A DNA stretch of 64,000 nt, taken from the NCBI GenBank assembly GCA_011526585.1, contig WYBB01000056.1, forward strand, positions 1-64,000. Direction: 5' to 3'. The notes under the pieces were generated by a model. The model was not told where the DNA came from. It worked only from the letters and a program-made list of their open reading frames with translations, and searched no databases. Positions 28,601 through 36,118 of this stretch are shown one piece after another (position 1 is the first letter of the stretch; each line of letters opens with the position of its first letter). A program made the translations under genes and the position numbers. The stretch comes from Deltaproteobacteria bacterium. Lineage in GTDB: Bacteria; Myxococcota_A; UBA9042; PHBI01.

Positions 28601-28774
28601 GTGGCCAACACCAGGAACATCACCGATAGCGGCGAGCGCAAGGCCAAGAAGCGCGCGCTTCGCACGGCCCTCAAGGCCGAGTTCGCCAAGCTGACGAAGG
28701 AAGCGAAGCGACGCTTCCGCAACGGCGAGATCAAGGGCCTGCGCAAGTTCATCGCGGAACAGAAGTCCGCCTGA
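28601..28774 (+). CDS. Small basic protein
   Basis: A 57-residue lysine/arginine-rich protein starting (GTG) with MANTRNITDSGERKAKKRA and ending RKFIAEQKSA. The sequence is almost entirely helical and charged with a predicted pI well above 10; no known domain was recognised. The N-terminal MANTR resembles ribosomal protein bS20 only superficially. A GGGAAAG site sits 6 bases upstream of the GTG, supporting real translation; a longer frame upstream from 28499 is less likely. It may be nucleic-acid-associated. Confidence 0.6.
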   Translation: MANTRNITDSGERKAKKRALRTALKAEFAKLTKEAKRRFRNGEIKGLRKFIAEQKSA

Positions 28775-28781
28775 ACCGTGA

Positions 28782-29573
28782 TCAGGGGGCGTCGGGATCG
28801 ACGCCCATCTCCTTCAGGCGCGCCGCCAGGCGCTCGGCGCGCTCCGACTCCCGCCGGGCCTGCTCGCGCGCCTCTGCGGCTTGTTCGCGCGCCTCGGCCG
28901 CCTGCTCGCGCGCTTCGGCTGCCTGTTCGCGCGCCTCGGCTGCCTGCTCGCGCGCTTCGGCTGCCTGTTCGCGCGCCTCGGCTGCCTGTTCGCGCGCCTC
29001 GGAGAGGAGGATGAAGCGCTCGCCGCTCGGGGCGTAGACCTTCAGCTCCTCGTCTTCGCGCGCGAAGCGGATGCCCAGGGTGGGCGAGGTCCAACCGTCG
29101 AGGCTCTGGGCCTCGGACTCGATGCCTTCGGGGCCGAACAGGAGCGCCCAGCCGGTGTTCGCGTCAGGGTCGACGACGATGAACTCGCGGGCGCCGTGAC
29201 GCGCGTAGAAGGCGGCCTTGCGCATCATCTCGCGCATGCTGTTGCTCGGCGAGAGCACCTCGATCACGACCTCGGGCGGCTTGCCTTCGACCCAGCTCTT
29301 GTAGCTGCCGCGGTAGCCCTTGGGGCGGTCGAGCGCGACCAGCACGTCGGGGCCGATGCGGATGTCGGGGCGGCCCTGGACCGGGTACCAGAGCAGATCA
29401 CCGGCGACGAAGTCCGACCGGATGGCGTCTAGGTTCTCCTTGAGGAGCACGATCCACTGGAACTGCAGGGTGTTGTCCGACATCGGCTCGCCATCGGAGT
29501 CGGGGTAGACGATCTCTGCGCCCGCGTGTGCAGCGGCGGGCCTCTCGTCGGGGAGCGGCTTGGTCGCGACCAT
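28782..29573 (-). CDS. Uma2-family PD-(D/E)XK protein with C-terminal heptad coiled coil
   Basis: A 263-residue protein. Residues 30-190 match the Uma2 (DUF820) restriction-endonuclease-like fold: DVLVALDRPKG, PPEVVIEVLSPSN with the Asp/Glu-x-Ser active-site pattern, RKAAFYARHGAREFIVVD. The last 65 residues are seven EAREQAA heptads ending in a basic helix, a likely coiled coil. Uma2 proteins are mostly uncharacterised putative nucleases, often expanded in genomes with gene transfer. It is convergent with the small basic protein and 50 bp downstream of crcB, with which it may be cotranscribed. Confidence 0.85.
   Translation of the reverse strand: MVATKPLPDERPAAAHAGAEIVYPDSDGEPMSDNTLQFQWIVLLKENLDAIRSDFVAGDLLWYPVQGRPDIRIGPDVLVALDRPKGYRGSYKSWVEGKPPEVVIEVLSPSNSMREMMRKAAFYARHGAREFIVVDPDANTGWALLFGPEGIESEAQSLDGWTSPTLGIRFAREDEELKVYAPSGERFILLSEAREQAAEAREQAAEAREQAAEAREQAAEAREQAAEAREQAAEAREQARRESERAERLAARLKEMGVDPDAP
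28860..29000 (-). repeat. Seven 21-bp repeats coding for EAREQAA heptads
   Basis: Seven units of 21 bp encode EAREQ followed by AA (AR in the last unit) within the Uma2-family gene. The units differ only at wobble positions (ctgctc/ctgttc, cctc/cttc), which suggests expansion of a heptad coiled coil by slippage. Length variation between strains is expected. Confidence 0.9.
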
Positions 29574-29623
29574 GGGGTGAGGGTAGTCGAGCGCGGCGCG
29601 CGGGACAAGGCGGCGGTCTCGGT

Positions 29624-30004
29624 TCAGCCGCGCACGAGCTTGAAGACGACGAGCACGATCGCCAGCCCGCCGACGAGGCTCGTGGCGCCGTAGGCGATCG
29701 CGTTGCCGACGGCGCCGGCGCGCGCGAGCAGCACGAGCTCGACGGCGAAGGTGGAGAACGTCGTGAGCGCGCCGCAAAAGCCGGTGCCGACGAGGACCTG
29801 CAGGTCGTCGGAGAGCGCGCGCCCGTTGAGGGCGAGCGCGGCCAGGAGCGCGAGGATCGCCGTGCCGAGCGCGTTGACCGCGAGGGTGGCCCACGGGAAC
29901 TCACCGCGCGCCGCCGAGGAGGCGAGCCAGAGCGCGACCGCTGCGCGCAGGGTCGCGCCGAGTGCGCCGCCGAGAGCGACCCAACCGAAGTGGCTCCAGG
30001 TCAT
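29624..30004 (-). CDS. crcB: Fluoride ion transporter CrcB (Fluc)
   Basis: A 126-residue membrane protein of four helices exporting fluoride. The family motif GTGFCGALTTFSTF is intact (residues about 74-87), preceded by NALGTAILALLAAL and followed by two hydrophobic helices (VLLARAGAVGNAIAYG and GLAIVLVVFKL). Dual-topology dimers are usual when, as here, only one gene is present. No fluoride riboswitch was recognised upstream. Confidence 0.95.
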   Translation of the reverse strand: MTWSHFGWVALGGALGATLRAAVALWLASSAARGEFPWATLAVNALGTAILALLAALALNGRALSDDLQVLVGTGFCGALTTFSTFAVELVLLARAGAVGNAIAYGATSLVGGLAIVLVVFKLVRG

Positions 30005-30416
30005 GGGGTTGCGCCGCCGGGGCGGGCGTGGCCGTGTGCTAGGTGACTGGTGTCAATTGCTGCGCCGCGCGTCTGCGGCGTCGCCGCACCCCCTCCTCGC
30101 TGCGGAGTACGGTACGTACACCTCGCTCGTCGGGGGCGCGGCTCCTTGCATCCATCACGGCTCGCTATTCGACACCAGCCACCTGGACGGCTTCCGGGGG
30201 TGCGTTGCATGCGACGTTCTTCCTCGGTATGGTCACGGCCAAGGGCGCCGGTTCGCAAGTTCCTCCATTGTCGTTTCCATCACAAGGCCAGTCGCAGGGC
30301 CGCTGGCGCCCGGGACATATACGACGATCGCACACGGCGGCGAGGTCCGGCGGGCGCGATCTCGGCTCTCGATCAACGATCCAGCTTCCCCCCGAAGCGA
30401 GCAAGGAGTGCCTTAG
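30005..30416. other. 412-bp intergenic region with inverted-repeat element
   Basis: This is one of the two longest gene-free stretches. No supported reading frame with coding character was found on either strand. It contains a possible mobile or regulatory inverted-repeat element (30042-30183) and, near the 30417 gene, an AT-richer catatacga patch (around 30318) that could be a -10 element. The last bases hold a good AAGGAG ribosome site for the lipoprotein at 30417. Confidence 0.6.
30042..30183. repeat. 142-bp inverted-repeat element with central imperfect palindrome
   Basis: Ends: ggtgactggtgtc at 30042-30054 and gacaccagccacc at 30171-30183 are reverse complements with one mismatch (12 of 13). 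Between them is an imperfect palindrome with arms at 30083-30110 and 30116-30142, centred on ggtac, capable of a long hairpin. No transposase and no target-site duplication were seen. It resembles a MITE or REP-type element, but the assignment rests on shape alone. Confidence 0.4.
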
Positions 30417-31157
30417 ATGAAGCGATACATGTCGTTGTTGGCCGTACCTCTCATGGCGTTGTCCGCGTGCGGCGACGATGGGGACAACGGCGGGACGGAC
30501 ACCACCACGCCCGACGGGACCGCCGACGGCGAGACGACCAACACCCCAGGGACGAGCCAGCTCACCGGCGTCAACACCAACGTCACCGTGACCACGCCGG
30601 AGCGCAACGCCAACTGCGACGACTCCGAGGTCGACAACGGCAGCCACGGCGCCAAGTATCCGTGGGGTGGTCTCACCACCGCTGATGACAAGACCTACAC
30701 CTGCAACAAGTGCCCGGCCGGTCTCGCCGACTTCCAGGGCATGTGGCGCGCGCACGGTTTCGGAGCTGACGAGACGACGCCCGACTACTCCAAGGGCGGC
30801 GACGCCGACAACGACAACGCCGAGATCCTGTATATCGACGGCAATACCTGGTACTCGAAGTTCCATGTTCACTCGGAGGGCCAGACCGTCGAGACGCGCG
30901 GCTGGTTCGTGTGCACCCAGCAGCCCGAGCACCCCAACGAGCACCTGTTCTGGGTGACCGTGCAGGCGACACCCGAGGGCACGCTGGGCGCCAACTCCGG
31001 CGACATCAACGAGAGCGACGTCATCCTCTCGTCGGGCACCGACAAGAAGCTCATCGCCTGGTACGACGACGTCGGCGGCAACACCTCGGCGCAGATCGGC
31101 TACTGCAAGATCGGCACGACCTCGGGCGGGCAGACCTGCAACAACCCGTTCGAGTGA
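30417..31157 (+). CDS. Lipoprotein of unknown function
   Basis: A 246-residue protein with a good lipobox (PLMALSAC, Cys18) and an Asp/Thr/Gly-rich linker of about 30 residues. The mature domain has four or more cysteines (NANCDDSE, YTCNKCPAGL, FVCTQQPE, GYCKIGTTSG) and acidic beta-strands. CNKCP is a CxxC motif but no haem or zinc-ribbon pattern is complete. The AAGGAG ribosome site precedes the ATG, and a strong intrinsic terminator follows, so it is monocistronic and probably well expressed. No family was recognised. Confidence 0.8.
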   Translation: MKRYMSLLAVPLMALSACGDDGDNGGTDTTTPDGTADGETTNTPGTSQLTGVNTNVTVTTPERNANCDDSEVDNGSHGAKYPWGGLTTADDKTYTCNKCPAGLADFQGMWRAHGFGADETTPDYSKGGDADNDNAEILYIDGNTWYSKFHVHSEGQTVETRGWFVCTQQPEHPNEHLFWVTVQATPEGTLGANSGDINESDVILSSGTDKKLIAWYDDVGGNTSAQIGYCKIGTTSGGQTCNNPFE

Positions 31158-31181
31158 TCTGCACCGCGCGGGTGCACGAAG

Positions 31182-31209
31182 AGGCCGGGCCGGATGGCTC
31201 GGCCTTTTT
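31182..31209 (+). terminator. Intrinsic terminator after the 30417 lipoprotein
   Basis: A 10-bp stem (aggccgggcc / ggctcggcct, one G-T wobble) with a GGAT loop is followed by a run of T. It sits 25 bp after the lipoprotein stop and 99 bp before the prfB start, so it ends that transcript and isolates prfB. Confidence 0.92.
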
Positions 31210-31307
31210 CGTTTCGGACGCGGGTCGCGGACAACGCTTGCCATCGGGCGCGCGATGATTATTGTCCGCGCCCACGGTGGCCCGATCGCGGGCCCGAGGA
31301 GCACGAG

Positions 31308-32418
31308 ATGTTCGACCCCGAAAAGGAGCGCCTCAAGGACCTCCGTCAGCGCGTCGAGGCGTTGAGGAGGCATCTTTGACGTCGACCACATGACCGCCCG
31401 CCTGTCGGAGCTCGAAGCGCTCCTGGCCGACGGGGACTTGTGGAACGACGCCGAGCGGGCGCAGTCGCTGCTCAAGGAGCAGAAGGAGCTCGAGGGCAAG
31501 CGCGACAAGCTCGCGGTGCCGGAAAAGCTCGTCGTCGACGCGGCGGAGCTGATCGAGATCGCCGAGATGGAGGGCGACCAGAGCGTGCAGCCCGACATCG
31601 CGGGCGTGCTGGACGAGGCCGAGCGCATGCTCGACCAGATGGAGTTCCAGCGCATGCTCTCGGGTGAGCGCGACAACGCCCCGGCGATCATCACGATCAA
31701 CGCGGGCGCGGGCGGCACCGAGAGCCAGGACTGGGCGCAGATGCTCCTGCGCATGTACCTGCGCTACTGCGAGCGCCAGGGCTTCCGCATCGAGGAGCTC
31801 GATCGGCAAGACGCCGAGGACGCGGGCATCAAGTCGGTCACGCTGGAGGTGACCGGCGAGTACGCCTACGGGCTCTTGAAGTCGGAGTCCGGCGTGCATC
31901 GCCTGGTGCGGATCTCGCCGTTCGATTCCAACGCGCGACGGCAGACCTCGTTCGCGGCGGTCTTCGTGTACCCCGACATCGAGGAGGACATCGCGATCGA
32001 GGTCAAGGAGAGCGACCTCAAGGTCGACACCTTCCGCGCGTCGGGCGCCGGCGGGCAGCACGTCAACAAGGTGAGCTCGGCGGTGCGCATGACGCACATC
32101 CCGACCGGGATCGTGGTGGCGTGCCAGGCGGAGCGGAGCCAGCACAAGAACCGCGACAAGGCGCTCAAGATGTTGAAGGCGCGCCTCTACGACCTGGAGA
32201 TGCAGGCGCGCACCGCCGACAAGCAGGCGATCGAGGACGCCAAGCAGGACATCAGCTTCGGCTCGCAGATCCGCAACTACGTCATGCACCCCTATCAGCT
32301 CGTGAAGGACCTGCGGACCGAGCACGAGACCTCGAACGTGCAGGCGGTGATGGACGGCGAGCTCGACGCTTTCATCAAGGCGTTCCTCCTGGCGCAGCCG
32401 GGGGTGGCGGCGGCCTGA
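31308..32418 (+). CDS. prfB: Peptide chain release factor 2 with programmed +1 frameshift
   Basis: RF2 reads UGA and UAA stop codons. The short first frame MFDPEKERLK... ends at CTT TGA (bases 31374-31379); skipping T31377 places reading in the main frame (GAC GTC GAC CAC ATG), giving a 369-residue product (join 31308..31376, 31378..32418). The RF2 tripeptide SPF is in VRISPFDSNARRQTSF, and the GGQ motif is in SGAGGQHVNKVSSAV. An AGGAGG sits 3 bases before CTT, stimulating the shift as in most bacteria. This gives autoregulation: low RF2 lets the ribosome shift and make more RF2. The 3' end overlaps the convergent cytochrome gene by 44 bp. Confidence 0.97.
31365..31380 (+). promoter_or_regulatory. 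RF2 programmed frameshift site
   Basis: AGGAGG, then CAT, then CTT TGA C: the canonical Shine-Dalgarno-like stimulator three bases upstream of the slippery CUU and the in-frame UGA stop. This is the standard prfB autoregulatory recoding signal, not a sequencing error. Confidence 0.97.
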
Positions 32419-33505
32419 TCGCCGCGGTCGAGGCCGCGGGCCGGCGTGGCGTCGGACGCAGGTCCTCGCGGATCCAGCCCTCGACGAGGGCGAGCGCCTC
32501 GGCGTCGGGCAGGACCGTGCCGAGCGGCGGCATCTGCGAGGCCGGCCAGCGGGAGCGCATGCGCGTGAGCACGGCGCTGTGGGTCGGGAGGGCGGGCGCG
32601 AGGCGGCGCGACTCGGCGGGCGGTACGCCGGGTACGAGGTAGCGACCCGGCACGTCGACCATGGTGTCGAGCACGCGCTGGCTCCCGTGCTGATCGGCCG
32701 GCGCGACCGCGAGCACGAGCCCGAGCGTTGCGAGCGGGCCGCGCTCGTTGTGACAGCCGCCGCAGTTGGCGCCGAGGTAGCCGAGCACCGCGCGCTCGCG
32801 GGGGGTGGAGGCGGCGATGCGCGGCGGGGTCGCGACGAGCGCGGCCGGCACAGGGGCGACGAGGCCGCGCGCGGCGAGGCGCGAGAGCGTGAGCGCGCCC
32901 GGGGGGAGCGGCTCGGCGTGCGGGGCGAGCGGGTCGCGGTCGTCGGAGAGCTGGAGCGCGTTGAAGCCGAGCACGGGCGACGGGCCGGCGTCGTGGCAGG
33001 CGAGGCAGTCGTTGGCGCCCGGGATCGCGTGGTGGCGACCCGGGGCGAGCTCGACGAGGGTGGTCACGCCCTCGGGCGGCGCGAGCGTCGCCGCGGTGCC
33101 GTCATCGCTCCAGACGTAGCTCGCGAAGACCCAGTCGTCTTCGGTGGCGCGCCAGCTCATGCGCGTCTCGACGCGCCTGCCGGAAAAGGAGAACTCCTTC
33201 CAGAGGCGGGTGCCGATCGGGAAGCGCCAGGCCGTCGGATCGCTCGCGTCGATCGCCGCGCCCGGCGGCAGGCGGATCCAGCGCGCCTTGGCCGCGCCGT
33301 CGGACCAGAGCGGGTACTGCGGCGAGAACGGCAGGACCTCCGGTGCGAGGGTGCGCGTGCCGGGGGTGAAGAGGCCGGTCTCGTCGAGGCGCTGGGGTGC
33401 CTGCGGTGGGTCGGTCGGGGTGGCGTTGGCGCCGCGATCGGGCGCGAGCACGAGCGCCGCGAACGCGGTGAGCGCCGTGGCGGTGAGGCGGGAGTGGGTG
33501 CGCAT
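32375..33505 (-). CDS. SO_2930-type c-type cytochrome
   Basis: A 376-residue exported protein (signal MRTHSRLTATALTAFAALVL). The N-terminal domain has the SO_2930-family pattern YPLWSDGAAKARWIRLPPG, TRLWKEFSF and MSWRATEDDWVFASYVW. Two CXXCH haem sites follow (CLACHD and CGGCHN). It is 3 bp downstream of another cytochrome c gene and probably one transcript, a small periplasmic electron-transfer unit. It ends inside the 3' end of prfB on the other strand. Confidence 0.85.
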   Translation of the reverse strand: MRTHSRLTATALTAFAALVLAPDRGANATPTDPPQAPQRLDETGLFTPGTRTLAPEVLPFSPQYPLWSDGAAKARWIRLPPGAAIDASDPTAWRFPIGTRLWKEFSFSGRRVETRMSWRATEDDWVFASYVWSDDGTAATLAPPEGVTTLVELAPGRHHAIPGANDCLACHDAGPSPVLGFNALQLSDDRDPLAPHAEPLPPGALTLSRLAARGLVAPVPAALVATPPRIAASTPRERAVLGYLGANCGGCHNERGPLATLGLVLAVAPADQHGSQRVLDTMVDVPGRYLVPGVPPAESRRLAPALPTHSAVLTRMRSRWPASQMPPLGTVLPDAEALALVEGWIREDLRPTPRRPAASTAAIRPPPPPAAPGGTP

Positions 33506-33508
33506 CGC

Positions 33509-34105
33509 TCAACGCTGGGCCGGGGTGGGCGGGGGGCTCGTCGGCTCGAGCGGCTGCGGCACGCGGTTGACGATCGGCGGCAGCGAACGGAGGTAGGCGA
33601 AGATCGCGCCGAGGTCCGCGTCGCTGGCGTTGCGGTACATCTTCCAGGGCATCGGCGGCAGGATCGGGCGGCCGCGGCCGTGATGGCGGCCGTTGCGGAT
33701 CGTGTCGACGAACATCTTCTCGGTCCAGTCGCCGAGCCCGGTCTCGCGGTCGGGGGTGAGGTTGGCCGCGAAGCTGACGCCCCAGGGACCGGCGAAGGCG
33801 GTGTTGGTGGCGGCGCCGCTCCAGACCCAGGACGGGTTCGGCGCGGGGGCGGGCGGCATCTGGAGGGCCTCGGGGTGACCCGAGAGGGTGCGGGTGTAGT
33901 CGGGCTCGGGACCGTCGGGGGTCATGACCGTCCACGGGGTGTGACAGTCGTTGCACCCCATGATCGTGACGAGGTACTTGCCGCGCGCGACGAGGTCCGA
34001 GGCGGGCGCGGCGGTCGGGCGCGGGTCGGCGGTGAGGGCGCTGGGGGCATCGAGGGCGATGGCGGCACCGAGCATGAGCGCGGCGGCGGTGAGCAGAGTC
34101 TTCAT
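33509..34105 (-). CDS. Periplasmic monohaem cytochrome c
   Basis: A 198-residue exported protein (signal MKTLLTAAALMLGAAIALDAP). One CXXCH (GCNDCHTPW) follows RGKYLVTIM, as in class-I cytochromes of the alcohol/aldehyde dehydrogenase type. The distal methionine is likely in ILPPMPWKMYRNASDADLGAIFAYLRSL, the family's usual C-terminal block. It precedes the SO_2930-type cytochrome by 3 bp. Confidence 0.87.
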   Translation of the reverse strand: MKTLLTAAALMLGAAIALDAPSALTADPRPTAAPASDLVARGKYLVTIMGCNDCHTPWTVMTPDGPEPDYTRTLSGHPEALQMPPAPAPNPSWVWSGAATNTAFAGPWGVSFAANLTPDRETGLGDWTEKMFVDTIRNGRHHGRGRPILPPMPWKMYRNASDADLGAIFAYLRSLPPIVNRVPQPLEPTSPPPTPAQR

Positions 34106-34199
34106 CGGGGGCTCCTGGGTGGTTGCCGCCCCAGCGTAGGGACCTCGGCGCGAGCGCGTTCCTGAACTGTCGCTGGCGGAACCGTAAAAGAACCGTAAG

Positions 34200-34685
34200 A
34201 TGGCGAGCGTGACCCTTGCGCCCGCCATCAGCGAGGAGCTCGCCGCGTTCCTGCAGTCGGGGCTGTCGATCGCGATCGGCACGCGCGACGCCGGCCTCGC
34301 GCCGGAGGGGGCGCGGGTGTGGTCGGTCACGGTCGAGCCCGAGCGGGTGCACCTCGAGGCGTTCGTGTTCGCGCCTTCGGCGGGGCCGACGCTGGCGAAC
34401 CTGGCGGCGTGCCCGCAGATGGCGATCGTCTTCGATCGCCCGCACGACAACCATGCGTGCCAGGTCAAGGGCACCTTCGTCGGGTGGCGCGCGGCGCGCG
34501 ACGATGAGCGGGACGAGCTGGAGCGGCAGTTCGCCGGCTTCTGCGAGTCGGTGGCGCGCCTCGGGATCCCGGGCGAGCTCTTCGCCGAGAGCGCGCAGCG
34601 GTGGCCGGCGTTGGCGCTGCGCATGCGGATCACCGACGTCTTCAGGCAGAACCCGGGGCCGGGGGCAGGGGAGCGCCTGACATGA
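34200..34685 (+). CDS. PNPOx-fold (pyridoxamine phosphate oxidase-like) protein
   Basis: A 161-residue split-barrel flavin-fold protein: SEELAAFLQSGLSIAIGTRDAG, VHLEAFVFAPSAGPTLANLAACPQMAIVFDRPHDN and KGTFVGWRAARDDERDELE follow the family pattern. It is probably FMN- or haem-related; substrate is unknown. Its TGA overlaps the ATG of the next gene as ATGA, so both are translated together, and the next protein starts with the same fold. Confidence 0.85.
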   Translation: MASVTLAPAISEELAAFLQSGLSIAIGTRDAGLAPEGARVWSVTVEPERVHLEAFVFAPSAGPTLANLAACPQMAIVFDRPHDNHACQVKGTFVGWRAARDDERDELERQFAGFCESVARLGIPGELFAESAQRWPALALRMRITDVFRQNPGPGAGERLT

Positions 34686-36088
34686 GCGGCGCGCCGCTGA
34701 CGCTGGAGAGCCTGGCGCCGTGCTTCCAGGGGCTGATCCCCGCGTGGCTCTTCACGTGCTCGCGCGACGGGATCCCCAACGCGTCGATCCTGAGTCACGT
34801 CGACTACGTCGACGCGCGACACGTGGCGCTCTCGTTCCAGTTCTTCAACAAGAGCCGGCGCAACATCGCCGAGAACCCGCTGGCGGTGGTGCGGGTCTAC
34901 GACCCGGACACGATGCGCGCGTATCGCATGCAGCTCCGCTACATGCACTCGGAACAGAGCGGACCGCTCTTCGAGTCGATGCGCCTGCGTGTCGAGGCGA
35001 TCGCGTCGTACAGCGGCCTCAAGGGGATATTCAAGCTGATCGCCGCCGACGTCTACGAGGTGCTGTCGGTGACGCCGACCGAGGACGAGAGCGGCGTCGC
35101 CGCGCTGGAGACCCGGCGCGCGCAGGCCGCGACGGTGCCCTTCACGATGAAGGCGCTGGCGGAGCTGTCCGAGCGGGTTCAGCGCGCCGATGACCTGGAG
35201 TGTCTGCTCGAGTCGATCCTCGAGGCGATCGAGACGCTCTTCGGCTTCAGGCACTCGCTGATCGCGTTGGCGATCGAGCGCCAGGACAGGCTCGTCATCC
35301 TCGCCAGCCGGGGCTATGCCCAGGGAGGGGTCGGCGCCGAGGTCGGGTTCGGCGAGGGGATCATCGGCATGGTCGCGGAGGCGAAGAAGCCGCTGCGGGT
35401 CTCCGGTCTCCTGCGGCAGATGCTCTATGCCGCCGCGGTCAGGGAGCGTGCGCTCGAGCTCGGGCTCTGTAAGGAGGAACACCGGATCCGACTGCCGGGG
35501 TTGGCGCGGCCGCAGAGTCAGCTCGGGATCCCGCTCCTGGCCAAGGGCGAGCTCATCGGCGTCCTGTGCATCGAGAGCGAGACGCCATATCGCTTCCACG
35601 AAGAGGACAAGACCTACCTCGAGGTGCTCGGCGGATATCTGGCGATCGCGATCCAGAACGCGCTCTTGCAGGAGCGCGGCGATGCGGACGGCGCCGAGGG
35701 CGAGGCGATGAGCGTGGCGCCGGCGGCGCGGGAGTCGACGGCGGATCCGGCGGCGCACGGTCAGGCGCGGCGCGAGGTCGCGTTCTATCGGCAGGACGAG
35801 GTGATCCTCGTCGACGACGAATATCTGGTGCGCAGCCTGCCGGCGAAGATCCTGTGGAAGCTCCTGCGCGAGCACGCCGGGCAAGGGCGGCGCGAGTTCA
35901 CCAACCGGCTCTTGCGCCTGGACAAGACGCTCGCCCTGCCCGAGGTCAAGGACAACCTCGAGAGTCGCCTGATCCTGCTCAGGCGGCGGCTGGCCGAGCG
36001 CTGTCCCGAGATCCGCTTGCAGCCGTCGGGGCGTGGGCGCTTCACGCTCGAGCTCGCGTGCGAGGTCGTGCTCGTCGAGCGGCCCTGA
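34682..36088 (+). CDS. PNPOx-GAF-winged-helix protein
   Basis: A 468-residue protein with three parts. Residues 1-150 form a PNPOx-like split barrel (GLIPAWLFTCSRDGIPNASIL, ARHVALSFQFFNKSRRNIAENP). Residues about 165-345 are a GAF domain (DDLECLLESILEAIETLFGFRHSLIALA, GFGEGIIGMVAEAKKPLRVS, SQLGIPLLAKGELIGVLCIES). Residues about 370-468 resemble an OmpR-type winged helix (LPAKILWKLLREH, NLESRLILLRRRL, IRLQPSGRGRFTLEL). The combination suggests ligand or flavin sensing linked to DNA binding. It is coupled to the upstream PNPOx gene by a 4-bp overlap; no kinase or receiver is adjacent. Confidence 0.82.
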   Translation: MSGAPLTLESLAPCFQGLIPAWLFTCSRDGIPNASILSHVDYVDARHVALSFQFFNKSRRNIAENPLAVVRVYDPDTMRAYRMQLRYMHSEQSGPLFESMRLRVEAIASYSGLKGIFKLIAADVYEVLSVTPTEDESGVAALETRRAQAATVPFTMKALAELSERVQRADDLECLLESILEAIETLFGFRHSLIALAIERQDRLVILASRGYAQGGVGAEVGFGEGIIGMVAEAKKPLRVSGLLRQMLYAAAVRERALELGLCKEEHRIRLPGLARPQSQLGIPLLAKGELIGVLCIESETPYRFHEEDKTYLEVLGGYLAIAIQNALLQERGDADGAEGEAMSVAPAARESTADPAAHGQARREVAFYRQDEVILVDDEYLVRSLPAKILWKLLREHAGQGRREFTNRLLRLDKTLALPEVKDNLESRLILLRRRLAERCPEIRLQPSGRGRFTLELACEVVLVERP

Positions 36089-36118
36089 CCCGAGCGGTCC
36101 TGCGCGGCGGCGCGCCGA

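Noticed and set aside
30005..30060. Possible fluoride riboswitch upstream of crcB
   Set aside because: The conserved GGNGAUGG and downstream pseudoknot pattern is absent.
31194..31379. 61-codon frame upstream of prfB
   Set aside because: Only its last 23 codons are real, being the first part of prfB before the programmed frameshift.
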